From contig NZ_CP099993.1 of assembly GCF_024138125.1 (NCBI RefSeq), positions 2,418,001-2,482,000 on the forward strand: DNA of 64,000 nucleotides, in the 5' to 3' direction. This document shows positions 1 to 8,980 of this stretch, piece by piece (the stretch's first letter is position 1; every line of letters starts with the position of its first letter). The stretch is from Halorussus salilacus. GTDB lineage: Archaea; Halobacteriota; Halobacteria; Halobacteriales; Haladaptataceae. Both the position numbers and the translations under genes were made by a program. A model generated the notes under the pieces. That model saw only the letters and a program-made list of their open reading frames with translations. It ran no database searches and was not told where the DNA came from.

Positions 1-1
1 C

Positions 2-1351
2 TCGGCGGCGGCCGCCGAGAGCGCGCCGTCGGTGCCCGACGACGCCCCCGAGGCCGACGCGGTCGCCGCCGACCTGCGCGCGCTCGGCCTGCTGTCGGCC
101 CCCACGGGCCTGCGCATCGCGGGCCCCGACTTCGACCCCTACTACGTCCACTCGGGCGGGTACGGCTACACCTGGTTCCGCGACGACGCCGAGATATCGC
201 GGTTCCTCCTCCGGGCCGACCGACGCCTCGACCTCGGGCTGTCGGGGTGGCACGAGCGAAGCGCCCGCAACTACTGTGAGACCCAGCTCGACGACGGGAC
301 GTGGCCCCACCGGGTCTGGCCGCACAACCGACGGCTGGCTCCCGGCTGGGCCAACAGCCACCTCGCGGTCGGCGACGACCGCGAGTACGGCGACTACCAG
401 GCCGACCAGACCGCGAGCGTCGTCGCGTACCTCGCCGACGCGCTCGCCGACCTCGACGGCGACCTCGCCGACCGGACCGAGGCGACACTCCGCGCGGGAC
501 TCGACGGCCTCGACCGGACGCTCGCCGACGACGGCCTGCCGGTCGCCTGTCAGAACGCGTGGGAGGACGCCGTCGGCCGGTTCTCTCATACCGCGGCGAC
601 GTTCCTCGAAGCCTACGCGACCGCGGCAGGGGCCGACGCCGAGTTCGCCGGACGCGCCCGCGACCGCGCCGACCGGGTGTACGCGGCGCTCGACGACCTC
701 TGGCTGCCCGAGCGCGGAGTCTACGGCTACCGGCTCGCCTCCGAGGCGGCGGTCGTCGAGACCGAACTCGGCGGCGGGTCCCTCGGACTCGACCCGGGGG
801 AGTCCCTCGAACTCGCCCCGGGCGACCTCGACCCGCGGTGTGACTCTGGGGCGCTCGCGCTCGCGAGCGCCCACCTCGCGTACGACCGCGTCGCCGGGGT
901 CGACGACGAGCGCCTCGACCGACTGGTCTCGCACGTCCGGACGGTCGTCGACGAACTCCACCGCGACCCCGATGCGAGCGCGGTCCGGGGGCTGGTCCGG
1001 TACGAGGGCGACGACTGGCGGACCCGCTCGCAGGACCACGAGAAGATATGGACCGTCTCGACCGCGTGGGGCGCGTTCGCGGCCGCGAACCTCGCGCAGC
1101 TACTGGCCGACCGCGGCGACGACCGGGCCGGGGAGCTCGCGGCGACCGCCCGCGACCTCCTTGGGCTGGTCCTCCCCGAGGGACCGCTGTGTCCGGGCGG
1201 GGAGTCGCTTCCCGAGCAGGTGTTCGACGACGGGACGCCCGACAGCGCCACGCCGCTGGGGTGGCCCCACGCGCTCCGGACGACCACGGTGGCGCTGCTG
1301 GACGAGGGAGACCTGCTGGCAGAAGACCGGCGGGCGGTCGCCGAGGACTGA
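2..1351 (+). CDS. GH15 glucoamylase-type glycoside hydrolase, C-terminal part (5' truncated by window)
   Basis: The reading frame is open from the window edge with no convincing start (an internal GTG lies at 32), so the N-terminus is missing. GH15 enzymes release glucose from the non-reducing ends of alpha-glucans using two glutamates on an (alpha/alpha)6 barrel. Counting from the GTG, the general-acid region reads NAWEDAVGRFSHT (Glu about 178) and the general-base region reads LPEQVF (Glu about 395), followed by a typical PLGWPHA end. YGYTWFRDDA near the N-terminus also fits the family. No signal peptide can be judged. The sugar importer encoded next door (1472-6248) suggests alpha-glucan or maltodextrin use. 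The stop codon lies inside a 19-bp tandem repeat. Confidence 0.85.
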   Translation, partial: SAAAAESAPSVPDDAPEADAVAADLRALGLLSAPTGLRIAGPDFDPYYVHSGGYGYTWFRDDAEISRFLLRADRRLDLGLSGWHERSARNYCETQLDDGTWPHRVWPHNRRLAPGWANSHLAVGDDREYGDYQADQTASVVAYLADALADLDGDLADRTEATLRAGLDGLDRTLADDGLPVACQNAWEDAVGRFSHTAATFLEAYATAAGADAEFAGRARDRADRVYAALDDLWLPERGVYGYRLASEAAVVETELGGGSLGLDPGESLELAPGDLDPRCDSGALALASAHLAYDRVAGVDDERLDRLVSHVRTVVDELHRDPDASAVRGLVRYEGDDWRTRSQDHEKIWTVSTAWGAFAAANLAQLLADRGDDRAGELAATARDLLGLVLPEGPLCPGGESLPEQVFDDGTPDSATPLGWPHALRTTTVALLDEGDLLAEDRRAVAED

Positions 1352-1404
1352 CCGCGTGGCAGAGAACTGACCGCGTGGCAGAGAACCGACCGCGTGGCAG
1401 AGAA
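1348..1404. repeat. 19-bp tandem repeat, three copies, spanning the GH15 stop codon
   Basis: Three adjacent 19-bp units occupy 1348-1366, 1367-1385 and 1386-1404. The first two are identical and the third differs at its second base. The TGA stop of the upstream gene (1349-1351) falls in unit one, so the duplication copied the gene's end. The array runs directly into a perfect hairpin. I see no coding role. Confidence 0.85.
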
Positions 1405-1414
1405 CCGGTGTCGG

Positions 1415-1450
1415 CGTCGCGCGGCCGACCGGTAGGTCGGCCGCGCGACG
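1415..1450. terminator. Perfect 16-bp hairpin between convergent genes
   Basis: Two perfectly complementary 16-nt arms (1415-1430 and 1435-1450) enclose a GGTA loop. The hairpin lies between the 3' ends of the GH15 gene and the convergent ABC ATPase gene, so it could end transcription or stabilise 3' ends in both directions. There is no T-tract beside it, so the terminator role is inferred. Confidence 0.5.
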
Positions 1451-1471
1451 CCGTGGGTGGGGCCGACCGCG

Positions 1472-2596
1472 CTACGCCGTGGGTGGGGTCGACATTTCGG
1501 CGTCGTGCAACAGCGATTCGCCGCCGTCGGCGTCGAAGAGGTGGAGGTCCGACTGGGCGAACGTCACCTCGACGACCTCGCCGTACTCGGGTTCGACCCT
1601 GGAGCCGACGCGCGCGATGAAGTCGGGGCCCAGATCGAGGTGGAGGTAGTTGTCCGAGCCGACGGGCTCGACCACCTCGACGGTGGTCTCGACCGCGTTC
1701 TCGCCGCGCTCGGCCATCTCTACGTCCTCGGGACGGACGCCCAGCCGCACGCTCGTTCGACCCGCGACCGCGTTGCGGAGGCGCTCGTCGGTGAGGTCGT
1801 AGGCGAACCCGCGGTCGTCGACGAGCCGGGTCGCGCCCCCCGAGTCCTCGACGTCGAGGTCGAGGAAGTTCATGCTCGGTGACCCGATGAATCCGCCCAC
1901 GAACTCGTTGACGGGGTCGGTGTACACCTCGGTCGGGACCCCGGCCTGCTGGAGTTCGCCGCCGTCGAGGATGACGATGCGGTCGCCCATCGTCATCGCC
2001 TCCTCCTGGTCGTGGGTGACGTAGATGGAGGTGGTTCCAAGCTCGTTCTGGAGGCGCTGTATCTCGGTCCGCATCGTGGTCCGGAGCTTGGCGTCGAGGT
2101 TCGAGAGGGGTTCGTCGAACAGGAACACGTCGGGTTCGCGGACGATGGCCCGGCCCAGCGCGACGCGCTGTTTCTGACCGCCCGAGAGCTCGCCCGGCTT
2201 GTCGTCGAGCAGTTCCTCGATGTCCATCATCTCGGCGGTCTCGTACACCTTGTCCTCGCGCTCGTCCTTCGAGAGGTCGGTGCTCATCCGGAGGCCGAAC
2301 GCCATGTTCTGGTAGACGGTCTTGTGGGGGTACAGCGCGTAGTTCTGGAACACCATCGCCACGTCGCGCTTGCGCGCGTGAACGTCGGTCACGTCCTCGC
2401 CGTCGATGGAGACGTTGCCGGACGTGGGCCGTTCGAGCCCCGCGATCATCCGCAGCGTCGTCGACTTCCCACAGCCCGACGGACCGACGACGGTGACGAA
2501 CTCGCCGTCCTCGACTTCGAGCGAGAGGTCGTCGACCGCGACTATCTGCCCGTTGTCGTACCGTTTTTCCAGATTATCGAGCGTGACAGTTCCCAT
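1472..2596 (-). CDS. Sugar ABC transporter ATP-binding protein, MalK/UgpC type
   Basis: This 374-residue ATPase would energise carbohydrate import at the cytoplasmic face. Walker A GPSGCGKST is at residues 38-46, the Q-loop Gln at 84, the signature LSGGQ at 137-141, Walker B VFLFDE at 157-162 and the D-loop SNLD at 165-168. The last 140 or so residues form the TOBE/OB regulatory domain typical of MalK-like proteins, and the length is normal. It is divergent from the binding protein and permeases (2854-6248), which have no ATPase of their own, so it is their likely partner. A TATA-like element (minus strand, about 2644-2651) would drive it. The sugar transported cannot be read from sequence. 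Confidence 0.93.
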   Translation of the reverse strand: MGTVTLDNLEKRYDNGQIVAVDDLSLEVEDGEFVTVVGPSGCGKSTTLRMIAGLERPTSGNVSIDGEDVTDVHARKRDVAMVFQNYALYPHKTVYQNMAFGLRMSTDLSKDEREDKVYETAEMMDIEELLDDKPGELSGGQKQRVALGRAIVREPDVFLFDEPLSNLDAKLRTTMRTEIQRLQNELGTTSIYVTHDQEEAMTMGDRIVILDGGELQQAGVPTEVYTDPVNEFVGGFIGSPSMNFLDLDVEDSGGATRLVDDRGFAYDLTDERLRNAVAGRTSVRLGVRPEDVEMAERGENAVETTVEVVEPVGSDNYLHLDLGPDFIARVGSRVEPEYGEVVEVTFAQSDLHLFDADGGESLLHDAEMSTPPTA

Positions 2597-2853
2597 TGTC
2601 TGGATGGGTGGGAACGACGCGGTATAGTTCTTGCCCTCTTTTCTAAATATGTGAGGTACGATTTCGTCGTGACTTCACCGATACTGTCGGGAGCGACGAC
2701 GCCCGGACCGAATAAATATTTTATATATGGGAACGAAACAATTGTTCTGTTCGTGCCTCGCGTCGCTTACAGCCCTGTGAAGATATCAGATGAACATTGG
2801 TGACACACCCGAAGATTTAATATGTGAACTACTTATTCATCGCATATTCATCC
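2597..2853. promoter_or_regulatory. Divergent AT-rich promoter region of the sugar ABC transporter
   Basis: This spacer is much more AT-rich than its surroundings. A TATA-like TTTAATAT at 2816-2823 lies about 30 nt before the binding-protein ATG, which predicts a near-leaderless transcript. A second AT block (TATTTTATATAT, 2717-2728) could be another promoter. On the minus strand a TATA-like element at about 2644-2651 serves the ATPase gene. I found no clear palindromic operator. Confidence 0.55.
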
Positions 2854-4146
2854 ATGACTATGGACCGACGGACGATCCTCAAGAACCTCGGCGTCGCGGG
2901 CGCGGTCGGCGCGCTCGCCGGATGTGCTAGCGTGCAGGAAGACAACAGTTCCGATTCGTCTGGCGACGACACCACCGACGGCTCGGACGGCTCGGACTCC
3001 TCGGACGAGTCCGAGGAGTCCGACCCGTCGGGCACCGGGACGGTGTGGTACTCGCTCTCGGAGGCCGAGAAGGAACGGCGCGAATCGACGATAGAGGAGT
3101 TCGTGGAGGAGACCGGCTACGACGTGAACAACTCCGACATCTCCGACATGCAGAAGAAGACCACGAGCGCCATCCCGGCGGGCGAGGGCCCCCACACGTT
3201 CGAGTGGGCCCACGACTGGGTCGGCGACTACACCCAGCGGGAGTTCGTCGTCGACCAGAGCGACCAAGTCGAGGTCGACCTCGACCAGTTCACCGAGGCG
3301 GCGGCCGACGCCGTCCAGTTCGACGGGAAGCTGGTGGGCCTTCCCCACGACTCCGAGACGGTCGCGCTCGTCTACAACACCGACATCGTCGACGAGGCCC
3401 CCGAGACGGTCTCGGACATGGTCTCGGTGATGGAAGAGCACCACGACCCCGACAACGACCAGTACGGGCTGGGCTACCCGTTCAACGACCCGTACTTCCT
3501 GAGCCCGTGGCTTCAGGCGTTCGACGGCTACCTCTTCGACGTGGAGGCCGACGACCAGCTCGGGGTCGCCAAGGAGGAGACCATCCGGGGCGCGGAGTTC
3601 GCCGTCGAGAACTTCGCTCCGTACATGCCCAACGACCCGAAGTACGAACCCCAGGCGTCGGCGTTCGCCGAGGGCAACGCCGCGTTCGCCATCAACGGGC
3701 CGTGGTACCTCTCGACCCTCAACGACAACGACATCAACTACGAGGTCGCGAAGCTCCCGACGCCCGAGGGCGGCGACCCCACCCCCTACACCGGCATCAC
3801 GATGTGGTACTTCGCGACCGGGATGGAAGACGGCGGCGACGACGCGCAAGCCGCCCGCGAGTTCATCGAGTGGTACGTCACCAACGAGGACCTCATGTTG
3901 CAGAACGCCGAGGACCAGGGCGCGATTCCGGTCCTCACCGAACTCGTCGAGGGCGACGACCTCCCCGATTCGGTCCAGGGCTTCTCTGCCGCGGTCCAGC
4001 AGGGCGTCCCGATGCCCAGCGACCCCAAGATGAACGAGGTGTGGGACCCCGTCAAGAACGCGCTCACCAAGCTGTTCAACGGCGACGCCGAACCCGAACC
4101 CGCGATGAATCAGGCCGCCGAAGAGATCCGTAGCAACTGGGACTAG
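2854..4146 (+). CDS. Extracellular sugar-binding lipoprotein of ABC transporter (MalE-like)
   Basis: This is the solute-binding component that captures substrate outside the membrane. The N-terminus has a Tat motif (DRRTILKNLG) and a lipobox LAGC with the lipid-modified Cys at residue 24, followed by a long Ser/Asp/Glu linker typical of haloarchaeal surface lipoproteins. The remaining 380 or so residues resemble maltose/maltodextrin family 1 binding proteins (FAEGNAAFAINGPWYL, GLPHDSETVALVYN). I chose ATG 2854 because a TATA box sits about 30 nt upstream. ATG 2860 is also possible and retains the Tat motif. It heads an operon with two permeases and ends 3 nt before the first. Confidence 0.9.
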   Translation: MTMDRRTILKNLGVAGAVGALAGCASVQEDNSSDSSGDDTTDGSDGSDSSDESEESDPSGTGTVWYSLSEAEKERRESTIEEFVEETGYDVNNSDISDMQKKTTSAIPAGEGPHTFEWAHDWVGDYTQREFVVDQSDQVEVDLDQFTEAAADAVQFDGKLVGLPHDSETVALVYNTDIVDEAPETVSDMVSVMEEHHDPDNDQYGLGYPFNDPYFLSPWLQAFDGYLFDVEADDQLGVAKEETIRGAEFAVENFAPYMPNDPKYEPQASAFAEGNAAFAINGPWYLSTLNDNDINYEVAKLPTPEGGDPTPYTGITMWYFATGMEDGGDDAQAAREFIEWYVTNEDLMLQNAEDQGAIPVLTELVEGDDLPDSVQGFSAAVQQGVPMPSDPKMNEVWDPVKNALTKLFNGDAEPEPAMNQAAEEIRSNWD

Positions 4147-4149
4147 GCC

Positions 4150-5166
4150 ATGAGCACGGTTTCACGCGTCGCCCGCCGGGTAGAGGAGATTCCGTTCCTC
4201 GAACGACGAGACGTCTCTCTGCTGTTCGTCCTGCCGGGACTGTTCGTGTTCTCGACGTTCATGCTGTTCCCGGTGCTGTACCTCATCGGCATCTCGTTCA
4301 CGAACGCCGAGCCCGCGAACCTGTTCGCGGGCGAGAGCGCGCTCGCGGTGCTGACGTTTGGCGAGGCCGAGTTCATCGGCTTGGAGAACTACCTCGACGT
4401 CTTCTTCGGCGGGACCTTCACGCTGGTCCTGTTCGGTGAACGACTCGCCACGCTCCCCATCAACACCCAGTTCTGGAACTCGTTCGGAATTACGTGGCTG
4501 TTCGTGGCGACGAGCGTCACGCTCAAGCTCGCGCTGAGCATCGGCATCGCGCTCGTCGTCACCGGCGACCGCGTCCGGGGCAAGCGGTTCATGCGCTCGC
4601 TCATCATCCTCCCGATGGGACTGCCCGCCATCTTCACCATCACGGTGTGGCGCGGCATCTTCAGCTCCGCGGAGTTCGGCCTCGCCAACCAGGTGCTGAG
4701 TTCGCTCGGGATGGACACCGTCTCGTGGCTGAGCGAGCGCTGGATGGCGTTCCTCGCGTACAACGTCACCGAGGCGTGGCTCGCGTACCCGTTCATGGTC
4801 ATCATCACGGTCAGCGCGCTCCAGGACGTTCCCGACGAACTCCACGAGGCCGCGATGGTCGACGGCGCGAACTACGTCTCGCGGTTCCTCCACGTCACGC
4901 TCCCCTCGATAAAGCGACCGGTGCTGTTCGCCGCCATCCTGACCGCAGCGGCGTCGTTCCAGCAGTTCCTCATCCCCTACGTGTTCAACGAGGGCGGCCC
5001 CGCCCGCCAGAACGAACTCGTGGTCGTCTACGGTTACCGCGAGGCGTTCTCGTTCGCCGAGTACGGGCAGGGGGCGGCCATCTCCATCGTCGCGGTCGTG
5101 TTCATCGGCACGTTCATGTGGCTCAACGTCAAGCGCGGAAAGCTCGCAGACGGGGTGAACGACTGA
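4150..5166 (+). CDS. Sugar ABC transporter permease 1 (MalF-like)
   Basis: A 338-residue inner-membrane permease with about six hydrophobic segments, the first near residues 24-46. The conserved EAA loop that docks with the ATPase reads HEAAMVDGANYVSRFLHVTL at around residues 230-250. A hydrophilic stretch between the first two segments (about 55-110) includes FGEAEFIGLENYLDVFF, typical of MalF/UgpA-type permeases. It follows the binding-protein gene by 3 nt, and its TGA overlaps the ATG of the second permease, so the two are translationally coupled. Substrate specificity is inferred only from the neighbouring glucoamylase. Confidence 0.92.
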   Translation: MSTVSRVARRVEEIPFLERRDVSLLFVLPGLFVFSTFMLFPVLYLIGISFTNAEPANLFAGESALAVLTFGEAEFIGLENYLDVFFGGTFTLVLFGERLATLPINTQFWNSFGITWLFVATSVTLKLALSIGIALVVTGDRVRGKRFMRSLIILPMGLPAIFTITVWRGIFSSAEFGLANQVLSSLGMDTVSWLSERWMAFLAYNVTEAWLAYPFMVIITVSALQDVPDELHEAAMVDGANYVSRFLHVTLPSIKRPVLFAAILTAAASFQQFLIPYVFNEGGPARQNELVVVYGYREAFSFAEYGQGAAISIVAVVFIGTFMWLNVKRGKLADGVND

Positions 5167-6248
5167 TGAGCCTGCTCGCAGGCATCCTCCGGAAGATGAA
5201 GGAGGACGCCCGGACCGTCGCGACGACGCCGGTCGAGACCGCCCGCGACGTTCGGTACACCGTCGAGGGGGTCAGGCGCGGCGAGATTCCCCCGTCCAGA
5301 CCGCTCAAGAGCGTCGGCGCGACGCTCGGCGCGCTCGTCTTGGTCGCGAGCCTGATGTTCCCCATCTACTGGATTCTGATGGCCGCGCTGTCGGGGTCGG
5401 GCGGTTCGATCTACTCGTCGGGCGACCTCACGCTGGTGCCGGAGGACCCGACGCTCCAGCCGTTCCTCTGGGTCGTCGGCGACCTCATCGTCCCGTCGTA
5501 CACCGTCAACCTCGGGATTCCGCTGACCGACCTCGTGGTCGCGTTCAACACGCCCGAGGTCGGTCTGCTCGACGTGTCCGACCACGGCGTCGATAACCCC
5601 TCGGACTTCAAGCACTTCCTCTGGAACAGCCTCACCGTCTCGATTCCGACGGTCATCATCGCGATGTGCCTCATCGTCCCGGCGTCGTACGCGCTGTCGC
5701 GCCGGGAGTTCATCTTCCGGCGGAAGATACTGTTCACCTACATCCTGCTGACTCAGGTCGGCGGCGGCCTCGGTATCGCGTTGCTCATCGGACTCTACGC
5801 GGTGTACGTTCAGGTGGGGCTCAACGACAGCAAACTCGCGCTCGCGGTGTACTACGCCGCGACCGCGGTCCCGTTCAATACGTGGCTGTTGAAGACCTAC
5901 ATGGACGGCATCCCGGTCTCCTACGAGGAGGCCGCGGTGGTCGACGGCGCGCCGCCGTGGCGGGTCGTCACCGAGGTCATCGTCCCGCTGTCGGCGGCGG
6001 GACTCGCGACCGTGTTCATCTTCACGTTCCTGACCGGGTGGACCGAGTTCGTGGTCGCCCAGACGTTGCTGTCGACCGAGAACTACACGCTCCCGGTGGG
6101 CCTGTTCTCGCTCATCAGCGAGTACTCCATCCCGTGGGCGCGGTTCTCGGCGTTCGCGCTGACGTTCGCGACTCCCATCATGCTCGTCTACCTGTTCGCC
6201 CAGCGGTACATCGAGGGCGGCCTGTCGTTCGCGGGCATGGAGGGGTGA
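5166..6248 (+). CDS. Sugar ABC transporter permease 2 (MalG-like)
   Basis: A 360-residue permease. The start at 5166 overlaps the previous stop as ATGA. The frame is open far upstream, but that part is antisense-like sequence inside the first permease and is not used. About six membrane segments are visible, and the EAA loop reads YEEAAVVDGAPPWRVV around residue 253. An extra hydrophilic domain of about 100 residues lies between the first two segments (about 78-155), somewhat longer than in bacterial MalG. With the MalF-like subunit it would form the heterodimeric channel of the importer. Confidence 0.92.
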   Translation: MSLLAGILRKMKEDARTVATTPVETARDVRYTVEGVRRGEIPPSRPLKSVGATLGALVLVASLMFPIYWILMAALSGSGGSIYSSGDLTLVPEDPTLQPFLWVVGDLIVPSYTVNLGIPLTDLVVAFNTPEVGLLDVSDHGVDNPSDFKHFLWNSLTVSIPTVIIAMCLIVPASYALSRREFIFRRKILFTYILLTQVGGGLGIALLIGLYAVYVQVGLNDSKLALAVYYAATAVPFNTWLLKTYMDGIPVSYEEAAVVDGAPPWRVVTEVIVPLSAAGLATVFIFTFLTGWTEFVVAQTLLSTENYTLPVGLFSLISEYSIPWARFSAFALTFATPIMLVYLFAQRYIEGGLSFAGMEG

Positions 6249-6311
6249 CCGCACCATCGACCGACCCCTCTCGGGAGAACATCATTTCCGTGCGGCCGTC
6301 GAAGCGAGCGT

Positions 6312-7268
6312 ATGGACCGGCCGGTCGCGGTCGCACACTACCCCGAGGGAGCGGGTCACGCCACCCGGATGCTCGCCGTCGCGCAGGCGCTCGAAGACGC
6401 GGGCGCGACCGTCGCCCTCGCGGGCGGCGGTCCCGGAACTCGGTTCGTCGAGCGCAACGGCTACGAGGTGTTCCGGGCCGCGCCGGTCGATTACATCGGC
6501 GACTACCAGCGGGGCTCGGTCGGCCGCGTCCTGACCCGGAGCCTCCCCAACAGCGGCAAGCGCGTGTTCGACCTCGCGCGGTGGCTCCGGCGGGAGGACC
6601 CCGCGGCGCTGGTCACCGACGACATGTTCGCCGCGATGGCGGCCTCGCTGACCGGGACGCCGTTCCACGTCGTCACGCACAACGCCGCCTCGTACTACGA
6701 CGCCGCGGTCGAGCAGGCGTTCACTTGGTTGGTCAACCGCTACCAGCTCGCCGCCGCGGAGTCGTTCCTCTTCCCGTCGGTCTGGCCGCCCGACAGGGGC
6801 GACCCGCCGGGAGTCACCCGCGTGCCGCCCATCGCGCTCGACTGCGACGACGCTCCGCCGCCCGACGACGTGGGCGTGCTGGTGGTGCCGAGCGTCTACT
6901 CGACGAACTTCGACGCGCTCGCCCGGACGCTGCGGTCCGAGGGCCACCGTGTGACCCTCGTCGGCGACTCCGACTGGACGGCGGTTCCCGCGCTCCTGCC
7001 CTGGGTCCGGGCCGCCGACGCGGTGGTCTGCTCGGGCTACTCGACCGTCATGGAGGCCGCGGTGGCTGGCACGCCCTGCGTGGTCTACCCCTTCACCGAC
7101 GAGCAACACGGCGTCACTCGCGTGCTCGAACGCCGCGGAGTCCGGGGCTTTCAGGTCGAACACTCCATCGCGCACGTCGCCCGGGCGGTCGGCCACCCGC
7201 CGCGGTCGCCCAGCCACGAGAACGGGGTCGAGCGCGTCGCCGACCGCGTGCTCGCCGAGCCGACCTGA
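6312..7268 (+). CDS. GT-B fold glycosyltransferase-like protein (MurG / GT28-like)
   Basis: A 318-residue soluble protein. The N-terminus (HYPEGAGHATRMLAVAQALEDAGATV) has the glycine-rich GHATR loop of GT-B glycosyltransferases that act on lipid or polyisoprenoid acceptors. The C-terminal half has ADAVVCSGYSTVMEAAVAGTPCVVYP, the typical nucleotide-sugar binding signature. It probably transfers a sugar in glycolipid, glycan or exopolysaccharide synthesis, but donor and acceptor are unknown. It follows the permease operon by 63 nt and precedes a GHMP-family gene by 54 nt on the same strand, so it may be cotranscribed with either. Confidence 0.75.
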   Translation: MDRPVAVAHYPEGAGHATRMLAVAQALEDAGATVALAGGGPGTRFVERNGYEVFRAAPVDYIGDYQRGSVGRVLTRSLPNSGKRVFDLARWLRREDPAALVTDDMFAAMAASLTGTPFHVVTHNAASYYDAAVEQAFTWLVNRYQLAAAESFLFPSVWPPDRGDPPGVTRVPPIALDCDDAPPPDDVGVLVVPSVYSTNFDALARTLRSEGHRVTLVGDSDWTAVPALLPWVRAADAVVCSGYSTVMEAAVAGTPCVVYPFTDEQHGVTRVLERRGVRGFQVEHSIAHVARAVGHPPRSPSHENGVERVADRVLAEPT

Positions 7269-7322
7269 CCAGTTTTTGCCACTGTCGGAACCGAAAACCC
7301 CGTTCCGTCCGAACGACCGCGC

Positions 7323-8288
7323 ATGGTCCGGGTGTCGGTCGGCGGTCGCCTCCACTTCGGCTTCCAGAACCTCTCGCTCGCCCACGAGCGCCTCTACGGG
7401 TCGGTCGGCGTAGCGCTCGACGAGCCGCGGGTGGTCGTGTCGGCCGACCCCGCCGAGGGGGTCGGCTGCGACCACGCGACCGCGCGCGAGCACGCCGCGC
7501 GCGCGGTCGACCTCCTAGACGTTCCCGGCGCGTCGGTGACGGTCGAGCAGACCCTCCCGCGACACGTCGGCCTCGGGAGCGGCACCCAGCTGGCGCTCGC
7601 GGTGCTCGTCGCGGTCGCGGCGGCCCACGACCGCGAGCCGCGGGTCAGCGAGCGCGCGCCGAAACTGGGTCGGGGCGGCCGGAGCGGCGTCGGCGTCGCG
7701 GCCTTCGAGCGCGGCGGGTTCGTGCTCGACGCCGGACACCCCACCGAGCGGTTCACCGCCGACCGACCGCCCCGGGGCGAGTGGACGGTCCCGGCGGTCG
7801 CGGCCCGCCACGACGTGCCCGACGACTGGCGGTTCGTCCTCGCGCTCCCCGACGCCGAACCCGGCCGGAACGGCGACGACGAGGACGCGAGCATGCGGTC
7901 GGTCGTCGAGCGCGCCGACCCCGCCATCGCCGACGAGATAGCCGGACTCGTGGCCCGTCGGGTCCTGCCCGCGGTGGCCGACGGCGACTCGGAGGCGTTC
8001 GGCGCGGCGGTCGCGGCGGTCGGCCGACTCAACGGCGCGTGGTACGCAGACGAGCAGGGCGGGGTGTACCGGCCGCCGGTCGGCGACGTGGTCGCACAGC
8101 TACGCGAGTCGGCCGCGATTGCGGGTGCCGGGCAGTCGTCGTGGGGGCCCGCGGTCTACGGCGTGACGACCGCGAGTCGGGTCGACGACGCCCGAGCGGC
8201 CGCGCGCGATGCGCTGGCCGAGGCCGGAGTCGGCGGCGACGTGCTGGTAGCCGAGGCCCGGAATCGGGGCGCGCGAATCGAGCGGTGA
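7323..8288 (+). CDS. Beta-ribofuranosylaminobenzene 5'-phosphate synthase-like GHMP protein
   Basis: A 321-residue GHMP-superfamily protein resembling beta-RFAP synthase, which condenses PRPP with a hydroxybenzoate in methanopterin-type cofactor synthesis. The start GGRLHFGFQNLS matches the family's opening, and the GHMP phosphate-binding loop is LPRHVGLGSGTQLALAV (about residues 79-95). Haloarchaea are generally thought to use folate-type C1 carriers, so the real product is uncertain. The mch gene at 49360-50292 is another methanopterin-pathway-type protein here. A sugar or small-molecule kinase is the main alternative. Confidence 0.72.
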   Translation: MVRVSVGGRLHFGFQNLSLAHERLYGSVGVALDEPRVVVSADPAEGVGCDHATAREHAARAVDLLDVPGASVTVEQTLPRHVGLGSGTQLALAVLVAVAAAHDREPRVSERAPKLGRGGRSGVGVAAFERGGFVLDAGHPTERFTADRPPRGEWTVPAVAARHDVPDDWRFVLALPDAEPGRNGDDEDASMRSVVERADPAIADEIAGLVARRVLPAVADGDSEAFGAAVAAVGRLNGAWYADEQGGVYRPPVGDVVAQLRESAAIAGAGQSSWGPAVYGVTTASRVDDARAAARDALAEAGVGGDVLVAEARNRGARIER

Positions 8289-8354
8289 GCGCGGCGGTGG
8301 CTCGGCGGTCGCGACTGACCTGAAAGAGAATCGAGCCGAGAAAGAGCGACCGCG

Positions 8355-8903
8355 CTACTCGTGGACCTCGACCGACTCCAGCACCACGTCGTCGGCGGGC
8401 TTGTCGTTGCGGCCGGTCGGGACCGAGCCGATCTCCTCGACCACGTCCATGCCGTCGACGACCTCGCCGAAGACGGCGTGCTTGTCGTCGAGGTGGGGCT
8501 GGGCGTCGAGCGTGATGAAGAACTGCGAGCCGTTGGTGTTCGGGCCGCTGTTCGCCATCGAGAGCTTGCCCGGCCCGTCGTGGCGGAGCTCGGGGTGGAA
8601 CTCGTCGTCGAACTGGTAGCCCGGGCCGCCCCGGCCGGTGCCGGTCGGGTCGCCGCCCTGAATCATGAAGTCCTCGATGACGCGGTGGAAGAGGACGCCG
8701 TCGTACAGCGCGTCGCCCCGTATCTCGCCGGTCTCGGGGTCCTTCCACGTCGTCGTCTCGGGCGCTGGCTCGTCGTTCGCGGCGGGGTCGTGTTCCGCGA
8801 GGTTGACGAAGTTCTCGACGGTCTTCGGGGCGCGCTCGTCGAACAGTCGCACCTCGATGTCGCCGTGATTCGTGTGCAGGGTCGCGGTCAGGTCGTCTGC
8901 CAT
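8355..8903 (-). CDS. Peptidyl-prolyl cis-trans isomerase, cyclophilin type
   Basis: A 182-residue cyclophilin that catalyses proline isomerisation, probably in the cytoplasm because no signal peptide is present at the chosen start (ATG 8903, MADDLTATLHTNHGDIEVRL). Core motifs are present: FHRVIEDFMIQGGDPTGTG with the catalytic Arg, GPGYQFDDEF, GKLSMANSGPNTNGSQFFIT and LDDKHAVFGEVV. Length fits single-domain bacterial/archaeal cyclophilins, with a short acidic insertion around residues 39-55. An upstream in-frame start (8948) would add 15 residues lacking family similarity. Confidence 0.95.
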   Translation of the reverse strand: MADDLTATLHTNHGDIEVRLFDERAPKTVENFVNLAEHDPAANDEPAPETTTWKDPETGEIRGDALYDGVLFHRVIEDFMIQGGDPTGTGRGGPGYQFDDEFHPELRHDGPGKLSMANSGPNTNGSQFFITLDAQPHLDDKHAVFGEVVDGMDVVEEIGSVPTGRNDKPADDVVLESVEVHE

Positions 8904-8980
8904 GGTTGCGGGAAGGGCCGCGAGGTAGAAAACCCTGCCGAAGACCACACATTCAATTGCCGCGACGGAGACGAGAGGGT

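Noticed and set aside
1415-1450. The hairpin at 1415-1450 as a further copy of the dispersed element
   Set aside because: It lacks the GCTAGCTAC, CCTCCCCGCG and CATCCCGTGG flanking blocks.
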